From positions 521,094-585,093 of the forward strand of contig CALSUY010000001.1 of NCBI GenBank assembly GCA_943840565.1: 64,000 nucleotides of DNA, read 5' to 3'. The position numbers and the translations under genes were made by a program. The stretch's first letter is position 1, and each line of letters starts with the position of its first letter. Shown in pieces: positions 17,621 to 27,258 of this stretch. The DNA comes from an uncultured Candidatus Actinomarinales bacterium. GTDB taxonomy: Bacteria > Actinomycetota > Acidimicrobiia > Actinomarinales > Actinomarinaceae. Below the pieces are notes generated by a model. The model ran no database searches, was not told the DNA's origin, and saw only the letters and a list, made by a program, of their open reading frames with translations.

Positions 17621-17758
17621 TTATTCTTCTTCTAAACCGGATTTAAACTCTCTTGTTGATTTCCCTAACGATTTAGCAAGACTTGGTAACCGCTTTGCTC
17701 CAAAGAGTAACAATAAAATTGTTAAAATTATTAATAATTCTGGAAGTCCTAATCTCAT
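17621..17758 (-). CDS. tatA: Very short TatA/E-like twin-arginine translocase subunit
   Basis: A 45-residue protein: MRLGLPELLIILTILLLLFG, then AKRLPSLAKSLGKS and an acidic end. It has the TatA hallmarks: a short N-terminus with Pro-Glu, one membrane helix, the hinge Phe-Gly, and the amphipathic helix with RLP..AKSLGKS. The usual charged tail of TatA is nearly absent (most have 60-90 aa), so it could be TatE-like. It starts at an ATG 31 bases after the DUF368 stop and is followed by the cytochrome c gene. Other Tat genes are not in the window. Confidence 0.85.
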   Translation of the reverse strand: MRLGLPELLIILTILLLLFGAKRLPSLAKSLGKSTREFKSGLEEE

Positions 17759-17789
17759 AAACTCATTGTACCTAGATAAATAAATTATT

Positions 17790-18689
17790 TTAAGATATTG
17801 ACTTCTTTTGAATAATCGTAATTAGGAAATACCCTATGATTGAAAATACTATGAAAAATAATATTTCTTGCTGAAGTTCAATATTAGGGAAGATAGGCTG
17901 GGTTGTGACGGCCTCTAAAACACCATCGCTGTTAGTACGCGTTTCTATGGTTTTTCTAAATGGCCATATCTTTACTAGTGAACCAATAAGAAAACCTGAA
18001 AGCAGCGAAAGAAGATTATCTTTATAATTCTCGAATAAGAAATGTAGTAAACGACTAAAAATAATTAAACCAAATATACAACCAAACCCAAAAATGAGAA
18101 TTACTCTAATGTCAAATTCTTTAATTGCTGTAATAATATATTCGTATTTTGAAAGCAAAAGAAGAATAAACGACCCGCTAATGCCTGGGAGAATCATAGC
18201 GGTAATAGCTATTGATCCAGTAAAAAAGATAAAAATTTCACTATCTGGTATTTTAGTTGTATTGGATAGAGAAATAATAGCTGCAATAGTTATTCCACTT
18301 AGAATCCAAATTGTTTTGTTGTAACTTAAATGATTTATATCTTTCAATATCAGAAAAGCAGAAGAAAGTATCAGCCCAAAGAAAAAACCCCATATTTTAT
18401 ATTCATGGTTGTCCAATAAAAAAACTATTATTTGAGCAAGCAAAATAACGGAAGTCCCAATTCCTAAAACCAAAATTAATAAAAAGTTACCATTTAGTTT
18501 TTTCCAGAATTCTTTCACTCCATGCTGGAATAAGATTTTAAAAAGGGTTAAATTTATATTTTTTATAGAATAAATAAGTTCTTCATATATTCCGGTAATT
18601 AGAGCGATCGTTCCACCTGACACACCGGGTACTATATCTGCAGCACCCATAGCTACCCCTTTGAAGTAAAGTTTTAACATAGTTTTCAT
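17790..18689 (-). CDS. DUF368 membrane protein, likely polyprenyl-phosphate flippase
   Basis: 299-aa polytopic protein with eight or so hydrophobic segments. It has both DUF368 signatures: GAADIVPGVSGGTIALITGI at the N-terminus and the internal copy LPGISGSFILLLLSKYEYI. DUF368 (PopT in Staphylococcus) was shown to recycle undecaprenyl phosphate across the membrane for wall synthesis; that function is transferred here from the family. It directly follows the antiporter gene (adjacent stop and start) and precedes tatA. Basic residues flank the membrane segments as expected. Confidence 0.88.
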   Translation of the reverse strand: MKTMLKLYFKGVAMGAADIVPGVSGGTIALITGIYEELIYSIKNINLTLFKILFQHGVKEFWKKLNGNFLLILVLGIGTSVILLAQIIVFLLDNHEYKIWGFFFGLILSSAFLILKDINHLSYNKTIWILSGITIAAIISLSNTTKIPDSEIFIFFTGSIAITAMILPGISGSFILLLLSKYEYIITAIKEFDIRVILIFGFGCIFGLIIFSRLLHFLFENYKDNLLSLLSGFLIGSLVKIWPFRKTIETRTNSDGVLEAVTTQPIFPNIELQQEILFFIVFSIIGYFLITIIQKKSIS

Positions 18690-19844
18690 CTAATTTGTTT
18701 TGGTGCTCTTGTTAAAAACCCTAAACATCAGTGGAGAAACAGTTGCAGTAAGTACAGCTAGTAATATGATTTGCTGTTCTAAATTTTTGCTTAACAAATC
18801 AAGCTCCACACCAATTTCTGCCATAGCAATAATTAAACTAAATCTTGCGGAAAGAAGAAATCCACCCGCAAAGATTTTTGAGATAGAAATCCTTGAAAAT
18901 ACCAAGAGTAAAGAAGGTAATAATTTAACAAGTACAGCTATTGCAAAGAGGTATAAAACATCGATATAAAAGTCTGTATTTGAAAATAACGAAATGTCGT
19001 AATTCAGACCTATGTTAATAAAGAATATAGGTATCAAAAATCCATATGAAAAACCCTTTAGGCTGCTTTCTAAACTTCCTCTATTAGGAAAAACAAAAGC
19101 AAATAAAGTTCCGGCGAGAAATGCTCCAAGAATTGCTTCAATGTCGAATAAAACAGCAACACCAACTAATGCGAGCATTAAAGCAAGAGAGCTTCTTATA
19201 CCCAACTCTTCTGGATCGTTACCATCAAACATTCTTGAAAATAATTGAGGATTCCACCAAGCTAATCTTCTGAGGATTCTCAAAAGAAAAATTACAATTG
19301 CAAAGTAAAGAATAATATTTAGATTTGATATAGAAAAGCCATTTGATTTTACAACAGATGCGTAAACAGTTGCTGCTAACAAGGTTAATATATCTGCAAG
19401 TAACGCGATTATGAATAGCATTTGACCGTAATTTGACTTAATAGTGTCATCGCTTCTTAGAACTGAAATCACAATATCCACACTTGTTGTGCATAAGACT
19501 AAAGCTAGAAAAATTGGATATTTAAGTTCTGTAATTATTAAGAATGAAACCGCTACAGTAGAAATGTATACAACTATTGGTAAAGCTAACGTTTTTATGC
19601 CTTTTTCTCGAAAAGTTTCTAATTCTATTTCGAAACCAGAAAGAAACATTAATAAGAGAAAACCTAAAACGGCTAATCCAGAAATAAACTCAGAAGGTGA
19701 TACTAAATGTAAAACCGGACCGACAATTATCCCGAATGCGATTTCTAAAACAATAGATGGTACTTTTAACCGAGAACCGACTAACGGTAATAAAAATGCA
19801 CCAAGAGAAATGACAACTAAAGATATCGCATCAAAACTTTCCAT
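18690..19844 (-). CDS. CPA2-type cation:proton antiporter
   Basis: Membrane antiporter of the KefB/GerN type, 384 aa, about 11-12 membrane helices. The first helix VISLGAFLLPLVGSRLKVPSIV.. gives the family pattern, and TTSVDIVISVL carries the acidic residue on the broken helix. I place the start at 19844 (MESFDAIS), preceded by AGGAG, because the longer frame runs back into the trkA-like gene. The partner TrkA-type protein ends 7 bases upstream, so the pair resembles a K+/H+ or Na+/H+ antiporter with a separate nucleotide-sensing subunit. Confidence 0.87.
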   Translation of the reverse strand: MESFDAISLVVISLGAFLLPLVGSRLKVPSIVLEIAFGIIVGPVLHLVSPSEFISGLAVLGFLLLMFLSGFEIELETFREKGIKTLALPIVVYISTVAVSFLIITELKYPIFLALVLCTTSVDIVISVLRSDDTIKSNYGQMLFIIALLADILTLLAATVYASVVKSNGFSISNLNIILYFAIVIFLLRILRRLAWWNPQLFSRMFDGNDPEELGIRSSLALMLALVGVAVLFDIEAILGAFLAGTLFAFVFPNRGSLESSLKGFSYGFLIPIFFINIGLNYDISLFSNTDFYIDVLYLFAIAVLVKLLPSLLLVFSRISISKIFAGGFLLSARFSLIIAMAEIGVELDLLSKNLEQQIILLAVLTATVSPLMFRVFNKSTKTN

Positions 19845-19851
19845 AATTCTC

Positions 19852-21255
19852 CTAATTAGGTATATAAAGTACTGACGATGAGGAATTTTGTGAAATAAAT
19901 TCAGTAGTCTTTTTAATTTGCCACCCATTAGCTTGGTGGTGACCAATCACAGAAAGATCAAATTTGTCAGTTAGGGCAGTAAAAATTTTAGCTTCATTAC
20001 CTTCTTCAGATAATATCTCTAGCTGTACTTCATTAGATAAAGCAGCGTCTTGAATTTTTTGAATGATGGAATTCTTAGACTCAGTACTTTCATGTGATAT
20101 GAACTTCGGCTGATCAATGATAACACTGTAAGCTTTTGCATTGAGGGTAGAGGCAAGGTCAAACGATATAGTAGTTGGACTATTCTCAGAAAAATCAGAA
20201 CTTGCTAAGAATCCAATTTTACCTATTGGGGTAGTACCTCTTGAAAACATAATTGGGATGTTGTTTTTATTTGAAAAGTTAATATAAGATCGAATATTTG
20301 AAATTTTAACTTCTGAGTCTATTGGAATAATTAAAGTTCCTATTGAGAGTTCAGCTAGTTTTGATTCAATTTCCTTTAATGAATTCTTTTGGATATTTAC
20401 AGTTCTAAATTTTTGATCCTTCAGGATAGCTTCGAAAGTTATTTCATCTGTTTCTTTAGAATCAGCAAATATAGTCTCTTGTGATAAAATTACTAACTCT
20501 TCTGCTTTAGTGTTTCGTGTGTAAAATTCTGCTTCTGTAAGATTGCTAAGCTCTTCTTCAGAACTGATTATGATTGCAGTATTTTTTCCAAACTCTAGTG
20601 GAAATCTTGATTCTGAACCAGAGAATAGTTTTATTACATTCCCAAAGGCTCCAGATTGTAAAACGACAGTTACAAGGTCACCAGTTTGAAGTTCTGTATC
20701 ACCATGAGGAATTACAACATTACCTTTTCTAAATAAAGCACCAACTATAAAATAATCCGATCCAATCTCTTTTAATTTTTTACCCCTAACGGGACTATCA
20801 GCATTAACTTCCAATTCTATGGCTTCTGCACGACCTCCGGCGAATGCTTGTGAGACTACCCTTCTTGGTTCTAAAATGTGCTCAAAACGTCTCGCTAAGA
20901 GAATATCTGGATCTACTAACTCAACTTCTAAATCTTGATAAGCTTTTTTATTAACTTCATTATTAACCACGGAGGATAGCCTTGTGATTTTGTGGCCTTT
21001 AGCTAATTTTAATATTTCTAAATTTACCTCGTCATCAAGAGTCAGTGTGATTAGTGCACTTGCTGTTTCTATTCCTGCTTTTTTCAAAACTAAAGTCGAG
21101 GTTCCATCACCTTGATATTTTTCAATTTGCCTATTCGGATGAAAATTTCTTAGTTTTTCTTGATCCATATCGATTACGGACACACTCCATCCGGTGCTAA
21201 TTCTATTTATTAATTCTTTAGCTTCGCCATGCGCGCCTACAATTATTACTTTCAC
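19852..21255 (-). CDS. TrkA-like regulator with C-terminal Usp-like domain
   Basis: 467-aa soluble protein. Residues 1-130 are an RCK_N Rossmann domain (VIIVGAHGEAKEL, acidic VIDMD at strand 2). Residues about 140-215 are an RCK_C domain (IGSDYFIVGALFRKGNVVIP). The rest looks like a degenerate segment plus a universal-stress-type domain ending in SSVLYIPN. TrkA proteins gate potassium transporters in response to NAD(H), ATP or cyclic nucleotides. The next gene is the CPA2 antiporter, its probable partner. The start codon is GTG; a CATAAT 7 bases upstream could be its -10. Confidence 0.82.
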   Translation of the reverse strand: MKVIIVGAHGEAKELINRISTGWSVSVIDMDQEKLRNFHPNRQIEKYQGDGTSTLVLKKAGIETASALITLTLDDEVNLEILKLAKGHKITRLSSVVNNEVNKKAYQDLEVELVDPDILLARRFEHILEPRRVVSQAFAGGRAEAIELEVNADSPVRGKKLKEIGSDYFIVGALFRKGNVVIPHGDTELQTGDLVTVVLQSGAFGNVIKLFSGSESRFPLEFGKNTAIIISSEEELSNLTEAEFYTRNTKAEELVILSQETIFADSKETDEITFEAILKDQKFRTVNIQKNSLKEIESKLAELSIGTLIIPIDSEVKISNIRSYINFSNKNNIPIMFSRGTTPIGKIGFLASSDFSENSPTTISFDLASTLNAKAYSVIIDQPKFISHESTESKNSIIQKIQDAALSNEVQLEILSEEGNEAKIFTALTDKFDLSVIGHHQANGWQIKKTTEFISQNSSSSVLYIPN

Positions 21256-21428
21256 GTGTTTAATTATGTCACAAAAATAATTTTCATAAAGAACTACTTT
21301 AGAATTATTAGTTACAAAACCCCATAATTTCTGGGCATTATAATTTTTATGTTTGTTTTTTTGGAAAAATGTCCTGTTTATGCTGAAAAATGCTTTTAAG
21401 TTCTATTAAAGAAATTTCGTTTAGATAT
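21256..21428. other. 173-base intergenic spacer
   Basis: No coding frame with a start is convincing here. It lies behind ychF and ahead of the trkA-like gene, both on the minus strand, and must hold the promoter of the latter. A weak CCC...GGG stem is visible near 21321-21335, too weak to call a terminator. Confidence 0.4.
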
Positions 21429-22520
21429 TTAAACATTAAAGAGGAAATGCATAACATCACCATCTTGGACAATGTATTCTTTCCCTTCAGATCTTAATTT
21501 TCCTGCTTCTTTTGCGCCTTTCTCACCACCATTTTTAATAAACTCTACAAATGGAACTGTTTCTGCTCGAATAAAACCTTTCTCAAAATCACCGTGTATT
21601 TTACCAGCAGCTTTAGGTGCGCTATCCCCGATATTTATAGTCCAAGCTCTTACTTCTTGAGGGCCAGCTGTAAAATATGTTTGCAACCCTAATAGTTTGT
21701 ATCCAGCAGTAATTAATCTATCAAGCCCAGATTCGTCTTGTCCTAATTCCAATAAGAACTCTTTTTTTTCATCTTCATCCAATTCTGATATTTCAGCTTC
21801 AATATCTGCACAAATTGCAACAACTTCCGCTTTCTCTTGATTTGCTAAAGTTATAATTTCATCAAGGTGAGAATTATTATCGAATCCACCCTCGCCTACA
21901 TTTGCAACATACAATACTGGTTTTGCTGTCAACAATTGGAATCCTTTTAATAATTTGGCTTCATCCTCATTAAATTTAAGAGACCGAACACTTTGTCCAT
22001 CCTCTAATACAGGAAGAATCTTTTCTAATAGTTCACGTAATGGTAAACCATCTTTTTGACCCGATTTTGTATTTTTCATTGCTTTTTCGTATAACTTTTC
22101 AACTGAAGTTAAATCGGCCAATACTAACTCTGTATTTATAATTTCTATATCATTAGCAGGAGAAACTTTTCCTGCAACATGTACAACATCATCATTTTCA
22201 AAAGCTCTGACAACATGTACAATTGCGTCTGTCTCTTTAATATTGCTTAGAAATTGATTTCCTAAACCTTCACCCTTAGATGCACCTTCCACTAATCCTG
22301 CGATGTCTACAAACTCCATTGTTGTGGGTATAATTTTTTTAGGTTTTACTATCTTTGCTAGTTCGTCTAGCCTCGAATCATTGACTGCAACAATCCCAAT
22401 ATTCGGTTCTATTGTACAAAATGGATAATTTTCTGATTCAATCCCAGCCTGAGTTAATGCATTAAATAAGGTGGATTTACCAACATTAGGTAATCCAACA
22501 ATTCCACATTTAAATCCCAT
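21429..22520 (-). CDS. ychF: YchF/OLA1 ribosome-binding ATPase
   Basis: 363-aa Obg-family protein that binds ribosomes and hydrolyses ATP in preference to GTP. Seen: P-loop [29 protein letters not shown] (G3 region), and NVGE in place of the GTP-specific NKxD, the change that gives ATP specificity. A TGS domain occupies the C-terminal 85 residues, ending DVMHFLFNV as is typical. It starts with ATG behind AGG and diverges from a UMF1 transporter across 125 bases. Confidence 0.96.
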   Translation of the reverse strand: MGFKCGIVGLPNVGKSTLFNALTQAGIESENYPFCTIEPNIGIVAVNDSRLDELAKIVKPKKIIPTTMEFVDIAGLVEGASKGEGLGNQFLSNIKETDAIVHVVRAFENDDVVHVAGKVSPANDIEIINTELVLADLTSVEKLYEKAMKNTKSGQKDGLPLRELLEKILPVLEDGQSVRSLKFNEDEAKLLKGFQLLTAKPVLYVANVGEGGFDNNSHLDEIITLANQEKAEVVAICADIEAEISELDEDEKKEFLLELGQDESGLDRLITAGYKLLGLQTYFTAGPQEVRAWTINIGDSAPKAAGKIHGDFEKGFIRAETVPFVEFIKNGGEKGAKEAGKLRSEGKEYIVQDGDVMHFLFNV

Positions 22521-22645
22521 AAATACCTGCTATTTTAAAATATTTTTGAATCATAGATTGAATATAGTCACATAAATATTTAATTATTATGATTCTTTCC
22601 GACAAGTTTTATTTTCTTATATTAAAGTTTTTTTAGAGGGGGAAT

Positions 22646-23953
22646 ATGACAGAAAAAAACAATAAAAAAACAATATTTGGATGGAGTTTGTACGATTGGG
22701 CTAAATCAGCATATGAAACAACTACTCTAGGTGCTATCCTTCCTGTCTATTTCGTAAGTGTCGTAGTGCCCGCAGAAGGATTTAGTTTTAGAGGCAATCT
22801 TTATACTGGAGCTGAAGTCTGGGGTTTTGCAATTGGGTCAGCACTTTTTATATTTTTTCTAATAATGCCGACCATAGGAGCTATCGGAGATCTCTCTGGT
22901 AATAGGATGAGACTATTTAAAATTTTCGCTTATGGTGGTGCAGTATTTGCATCGACCTTTTATTTCGCAACTTCGGGTGACGTAATATTTACACTAGGTA
23001 TCTACTTCCTTGCACAATTTGGTGCTACTGGATCGAATGTCTTTTATGACAGTGTATTAAAGGACATCACCACTGATGATACAATTGATAAAGTTTCTGC
23101 ACGTGGTTACGCGCTGGGTTATCTTGGTGGTGGATTACAACTAGTTCTGTCTTTAGCTCTCATCCAATTGGGTCCAGATATGCTTGGAATTGAAGCTGCA
23201 ATGGCATCTAGAATTGCAATTTCTTCAGCTGGTTTATGGTGGTTAATATTTTCAATTATGAGCTTTTCACGGATGAAAATAACTGAAAGCAAACCAATAG
23301 TAATAGAAGGAAGTGTTTTTTCTAATGCATACGCAAAGAACTTTCGTACTTTAAAGAAAATTAGACAATTTCCCTTTCTGATGTATTTTTTAATTGCATA
23401 TCTTTTCTACTGGGATGGCCTTCAGACAGTAATTAATATGTCTGCTGCATTTTTTACAGAAGTACTTCTTTTGGACCAAACACAAATAATTATTGTATTT
23501 ATAGTGGTGCAGTTTGTTGCATATTTTGGTGCAAAATTAGCAGGTGTTATGGCTCAAAAAATTGGACAAAAAAATACACTGTATTACACAATGTTTTTAA
23601 TATTTTTAGTCGGAAATGCAGCTGCATTTATTCCTGAAAAACAATTTCTACCAGTTATCGGTTTAGGTGTTTTTACAGCGATGGGCATGGGCGGATTGCA
23701 ATCAGTTAGTAGGAGTGTTTATGCATCCATGTTACCAAAAGGTGCAGAGGGTGAGTTTATGGGTTTCTTTTCTGTTTTATCAAGATTTTCAGCTATTTGG
23801 GGTCCATTAATTTATAGTTACGTAAGTGTGTCTACTGGAAATCCCAGGTTATCCCTACCAGTCATTACATCTTTTTTTGTAATTGGTTTTTTAATTTTAA
23901 GAAAAGTTGATATGGATAAAACAATATCTGAAGAGGAATGGGCTGCTATTTAA
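22646..23953 (+). CDS. UMF1-type MFS transporter (first copy)
   Basis: 435-aa major-facilitator protein of the UMF1/Atg22-like family, 12 predicted membrane helices. The N-terminal GWSLYDWAKSAYETT is the family signature, and SVSRSVYASMLPKGAEGEFMGFF matches the conserved late-helix block. Fungal Atg22 exports amino acids from the vacuole; bacterial substrates are unknown. A strong GAGGGGG ribosome site precedes the ATG. It overlaps the 3' end of folD by 8 bases. A second, more distant copy lies at 26044-27258. Confidence 0.88.
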   Translation: MTEKNNKKTIFGWSLYDWAKSAYETTTLGAILPVYFVSVVVPAEGFSFRGNLYTGAEVWGFAIGSALFIFFLIMPTIGAIGDLSGNRMRLFKIFAYGGAVFASTFYFATSGDVIFTLGIYFLAQFGATGSNVFYDSVLKDITTDDTIDKVSARGYALGYLGGGLQLVLSLALIQLGPDMLGIEAAMASRIAISSAGLWWLIFSIMSFSRMKITESKPIVIEGSVFSNAYAKNFRTLKKIRQFPFLMYFLIAYLFYWDGLQTVINMSAAFFTEVLLLDQTQIIIVFIVVQFVAYFGAKLAGVMAQKIGQKNTLYYTMFLIFLVGNAAAFIPEKQFLPVIGLGVFTAMGMGGLQSVSRSVYASMLPKGAEGEFMGFFSVLSRFSAIWGPLIYSYVSVSTGNPRLSLPVITSFFVIGFLILRKVDMDKTISEEEWAAI

Positions 23954-24782
23954 TTAATTCAGTCAGATTGGAATACAAGGCCGATACAGTTATTGGTCCA
24001 ATTCCTCCAGGAAATGGTGATCTACTAGATAAATAATTTTCTAATCCATTGGGATCTATATCACCAGTATTTTTTCCATCCTTATTCGAAATCCCAATAT
24101 CGATAACAACACTTCCTTCTTTAAACGAGTCTTTAGAAAATAATTTACCCTTGCCAACTGCAGAAATAAAAATATCCGATTGCTTGATAAAAGAGTCAAT
24201 ATTTGAAGTTTTGCTATGTACAACAGTAACGTTTCCATTGTATTTCTTATTACTTAAAATTTTTGAGAGTGGAGAGGTAACTAGTCTAGATCTTCCTGCT
24301 ATAACAATGTTCTTATCTTCTGTCGGTATGTTGTAATATTTAAGAAGTTCAAGAACTGCGAGTGACGTAGCTGGCAATATTTTAAAGTTTTTAGTATATA
24401 AATAACCAAGGTTGTAAGTTGTTAAACCGTCAACATCTAAAGAAGGTGGTATTAGATTAACAATCTCTTCAAAGTCGAGATGTTTGGGCAAAGGTAGCTG
24501 AACAATAATCCCTTGTGAAGTTTTTGTAGATTCCTCAATAGCTTCTAAAACATTTTTAGATGAAGAATCTTGTGGTAATTTAACCCAATTGAATTTTACT
24601 CCTAGTTCTTTAGCTTTATCTTCTTTTCTTGAAACGTATAAAAGTGATGCAGGGTTGTCTCCAACTGTAATGGCAGTGAGAGTTGGTGGATTACCATTTT
24701 TTATTAAATACTCATCTATATGATTTTTACTTTTCTCATCAAGCAAGTTTGCTACAGGTTTCCCAAAGAGTATTTGTTCCAT
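23946..24782 (-). CDS. folD: FolD, methylene-THF dehydrogenase / cyclohydrolase
   Basis: Bifunctional one-carbon enzyme, 278 aa, that interconverts 5,10-methylene-THF and 10-formyl-THF with NADP+. Catalytic features remain: the YVSRK Lys, the IVQLPLPKH loop, DVDGLT, and PGGIGPITVSAL. Two usually invariant stretches differ: PATSLAV replaces the PxTPxG loop and GRSRLVTSPLS replaces GRSxxVGxP at the dinucleotide site. Both changes are near the cofactor-binding side, so cofactor preference may be altered. It converges on the first UMF1 gene and diverges from the aminotransferase gene. Confidence 0.92.
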   Translation of the reverse strand: MEQILFGKPVANLLDEKSKNHIDEYLIKNGNPPTLTAITVGDNPASLLYVSRKEDKAKELGVKFNWVKLPQDSSSKNVLEAIEESTKTSQGIIVQLPLPKHLDFEEIVNLIPPSLDVDGLTTYNLGYLYTKNFKILPATSLAVLELLKYYNIPTEDKNIVIAGRSRLVTSPLSKILSNKKYNGNVTVVHSKTSNIDSFIKQSDIFISAVGKGKLFSKDSFKEGSVVIDIGISNKDGKNTGDIDPNGLENYLSSRSPFPGGIGPITVSALYSNLTELIK

Positions 24783-24826
24783 AAATGTATAGTTTAATAA
24801 AACCTAAGCATAGTTTTTAATTTATT

Positions 24827-26047
24827 ATGGTTAAAATACTCCATGAAAGAAACATTATGAAAATTTCTGATTTAAACAACTCAATAACACCATCTGGAAC
24901 AATGGCTATCTCTAATAAAGCGAGATTACTAAAACAGCAAGGTAAGCCTGTAATAGGATTTGGAGCAGGTGAACCCGACTTTCCAACACCAAGCTATGTG
25001 ATAAAGGATGTTCAAACTGCAGCTGAAGATCCTATCAATCATAAATACTCACCTGTAGCCGGTTTAGACATCCTCAAAGATGAGATTGTGAGAACAAGTA
25101 AGTTGTATTCGGGTTTCAATGTTCAGAATGAAAATGTTTTAGTAAGTAATGGTGGAAAGCATGCAATTCTAACTACATTTATGTCAATATTAAATCCAGG
25201 CGATGAAGTATTGATTCCATCTCCTTATTGGACTACTTATCCTGAAGCAGTAAAAATCTCAGGGGGTAATCCAGTGATTGTAGATACTTCCTTTGAGGAT
25301 GAATTCAAAATAAACACTGAACAACTTGATGGTCTGAAAACTGATAAAACAAAAATCTTAGTTTGGGTTTCTCCATCTAATCCTACTGGTGTTGTTTACT
25401 CAAAAGATGAAGCAGAGGCAATATATGAATGGGCATTTCAAAATGATGTTTGGATATTATCCGATGAACTATATGAACATCTAGTATATGACGGAAAAAC
25501 CTCTCCTTCACCTGCTCAGTATGACGCACAATTACGCAATACTATTGTTATAAACGGAGTTGCGAAAGCTTACTCAATGACAGGGTGGAGAGTGGGTTGG
25601 ATAATTGCTAATACAGAAGTAATTAATATGGCAAAAAAGATACAATCTCATGCAACTTCGAATGTATCCAATTTGTCTCAAATAGCGGCTTATTCAGCCC
25701 TAAAGAATGGTCTTACTGAAACTGAGATTATGAAAGAAAGTTTCAACAGAAGAAGATTGTTTGCATTTCAAGAATTTTCTAATATTCCAAATGTAAAAAC
25801 TATTAAGCCAAATGGTGCTTTCTATCTCTTTCCAGATATAAGCTATTACTGTGATGGAAAAATCATTAATAATGTAAATAATTCAATAGATTTTTGTAAT
25901 TGGCTATTAGATGAATATTACATTGCCTTTGTTCCTGGTGAAGTTTTTGGCAAAAATGGTTTCTTAAGGTGTTCCTACGCCCTAAGTGATGACAATCTTC
26001 AAGAAGGTTTAGGACGACTCACTAAGGCTATTAAAGACCTGCAATGA
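24827..26047 (+). CDS. aspB: Class I aminotransferase, aspartate aminotransferase type
   Basis: PLP enzyme of 406 aa (AAT subgroup I-gamma, as in Bacillus AspB). Seen: GAGEPDFPTP, SPSNPTGVVYS, the PLP-lysine block NGVAKAYSMTGWRVGW, and RCSYALS near the end with the carboxylate-binding Arg. The ATG at 24827 is the longest start; an alternative ATG at 24857 (MKISDLN) fits the family N-terminus better, and neither has a clear ribosome site. It overlaps the next transporter gene by 4 bases (ATGA), so the two are coupled. Substrate is probably aspartate/2-oxoglutarate, not certain. Confidence 0.9.
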   Translation: MVKILHERNIMKISDLNNSITPSGTMAISNKARLLKQQGKPVIGFGAGEPDFPTPSYVIKDVQTAAEDPINHKYSPVAGLDILKDEIVRTSKLYSGFNVQNENVLVSNGGKHAILTTFMSILNPGDEVLIPSPYWTTYPEAVKISGGNPVIVDTSFEDEFKINTEQLDGLKTDKTKILVWVSPSNPTGVVYSKDEAEAIYEWAFQNDVWILSDELYEHLVYDGKTSPSPAQYDAQLRNTIVINGVAKAYSMTGWRVGWIIANTEVINMAKKIQSHATSNVSNLSQIAAYSALKNGLTETEIMKESFNRRRLFAFQEFSNIPNVKTIKPNGAFYLFPDISYYCDGKIINNVNNSIDFCNWLLDEYYIAFVPGEVFGKNGFLRCSYALSDDNLQEGLGRLTKAIKDLQ

Positions 26048-27258
26048 ACAACGTCAAAAAGCGGAGTTTATATTCCTGGCTCTTCTTTGATTTAGCAAAT
26101 ACAGTATATGCTTTCGTAATTCCAGGTTTATATTTTTCTGTTTGGTTAGTTAGCGAACAAGGGTGGACAGATCAAGCCCTAGGGTTTGCTACTTCTGGAG
26201 CAATGGTTGTTGTTGCAATCTTAGGCCCTTGGGTTGGAGCAAGGTCGGACGGATCACAAGGAAAAAAACCACTTCTCTTAGTAACAACATTAATTTGCAT
26301 AACCGCTACATTTTTACTTGGTACATTCAATGTAAGTGTTTCTGTATTACTATTTGTAATTTCTTTAATAGGCTTTAATTTGGGTTCAGTTGTTTACGAT
26401 GCGTTATTAGTTTCTGTAAGTTCACCAGAAAATAGAGGGAAAATATCAGGCCTTGGAGTTTCTTTCGGTTACATAGGTTCCTTACTTGGTTTTGCTGTTG
26501 CCACTATATTGCAAAATTTTGGATACAGCTATATTGAGATATTCAGATCTGTAGCAATCATGTTTTTAATATTTTCTCTTCCTGCGTTTATTTTCATTGA
26601 AGAGAAAAAAGTTGGAGAGAAAAAATCAACAATTAAAATAACAGAATCTATATCACTTGTTATTCAATCTTGGAAACACTCAAGGAAATATCCTGGACTA
26701 ACAAGATTCCTAATTGGAAGATTCTTTTATGCAGATGCAATAAATACTCTAATTAGTGGTCTGTTAGCGGTCTACCTAGTAGAGGAAGTTGGATTGACCC
26801 CCACGGATAGCCAAAATTTGCTTGGACTAGCAATTATTATTTCTATAATAGGTGGCTATGTATTTGGTAAGGCAGCTGATAAGTATGGACCTCGCAAATT
26901 AACACTAGTAAGTTTAATATGTTGGATGTTATCTTTGTCAATCGCAATAATTGCAACAGAATTTAATCAATTATGGCTTATCTATGTCACAGGAGTGCTT
27001 GGTGGATTTAACATAGGCGGAATTTTTGCAGTTGATAGAGTCTTTATGACAAGATTAAGTCCTGAACAACACTTAGGAGAATTTTATGGCCTTTACTCAA
27101 CGGTAGGAAGATTTGCTACAATACTTGGACCATTATTGTGGGGACTAGTCGTAAATACCCTCGGTTATGGTAGAAATGCAGCAATGGGGGTTCTAATAGT
27201 TCTGCTAGCAATATCTTTTTATATAATTAAAGGTGTATCAGATAAACAGACTGTTTAG
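26044..27258 (+). CDS. UMF1-type MFS transporter (second copy)
   Basis: 404-aa membrane transporter with 12 helices and the N-terminal YSWLFFDLANTVYAFVIPGL block of the UMF1 family. It is clearly related to, but not a recent copy of, the protein at 22646-23953. Its ATG overlaps the stop of the aminotransferase gene (ATGA). That coupling suggests it moves an amino acid or keto acid handled by the enzyme (inference). It converges on a coiled-coil gene, overlapping by 4 bases. Confidence 0.85.
   Translation: MNNVKKRSLYSWLFFDLANTVYAFVIPGLYFSVWLVSEQGWTDQALGFATSGAMVVVAILGPWVGARSDGSQGKKPLLLVTTLICITATFLLGTFNVSVSVLLFVISLIGFNLGSVVYDALLVSVSSPENRGKISGLGVSFGYIGSLLGFAVATILQNFGYSYIEIFRSVAIMFLIFSLPAFIFIEEKKVGEKKSTIKITESISLVIQSWKHSRKYPGLTRFLIGRFFYADAINTLISGLLAVYLVEEVGLTPTDSQNLLGLAIIISIIGGYVFGKAADKYGPRKLTLVSLICWMLSLSIAIIATEFNQLWLIYVTGVLGGFNIGGIFAVDRVFMTRLSPEQHLGEFYGLYSTVGRFATILGPLLWGLVVNTLGYGRNAAMGVLIVLLAISFYIIKGVSDKQTV

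Noticed and set aside
17580..17783. Plus-strand 67-aa frame over the tatA region
   Set aside because: The minus strand encodes a clear TatA; the plus frame is its antisense shadow.
19845..19946. 34-residue N-terminal extension of the antiporter
   Set aside because: It lies inside the trkA-like gene; MESFDAIS has a clear AGGAG site.
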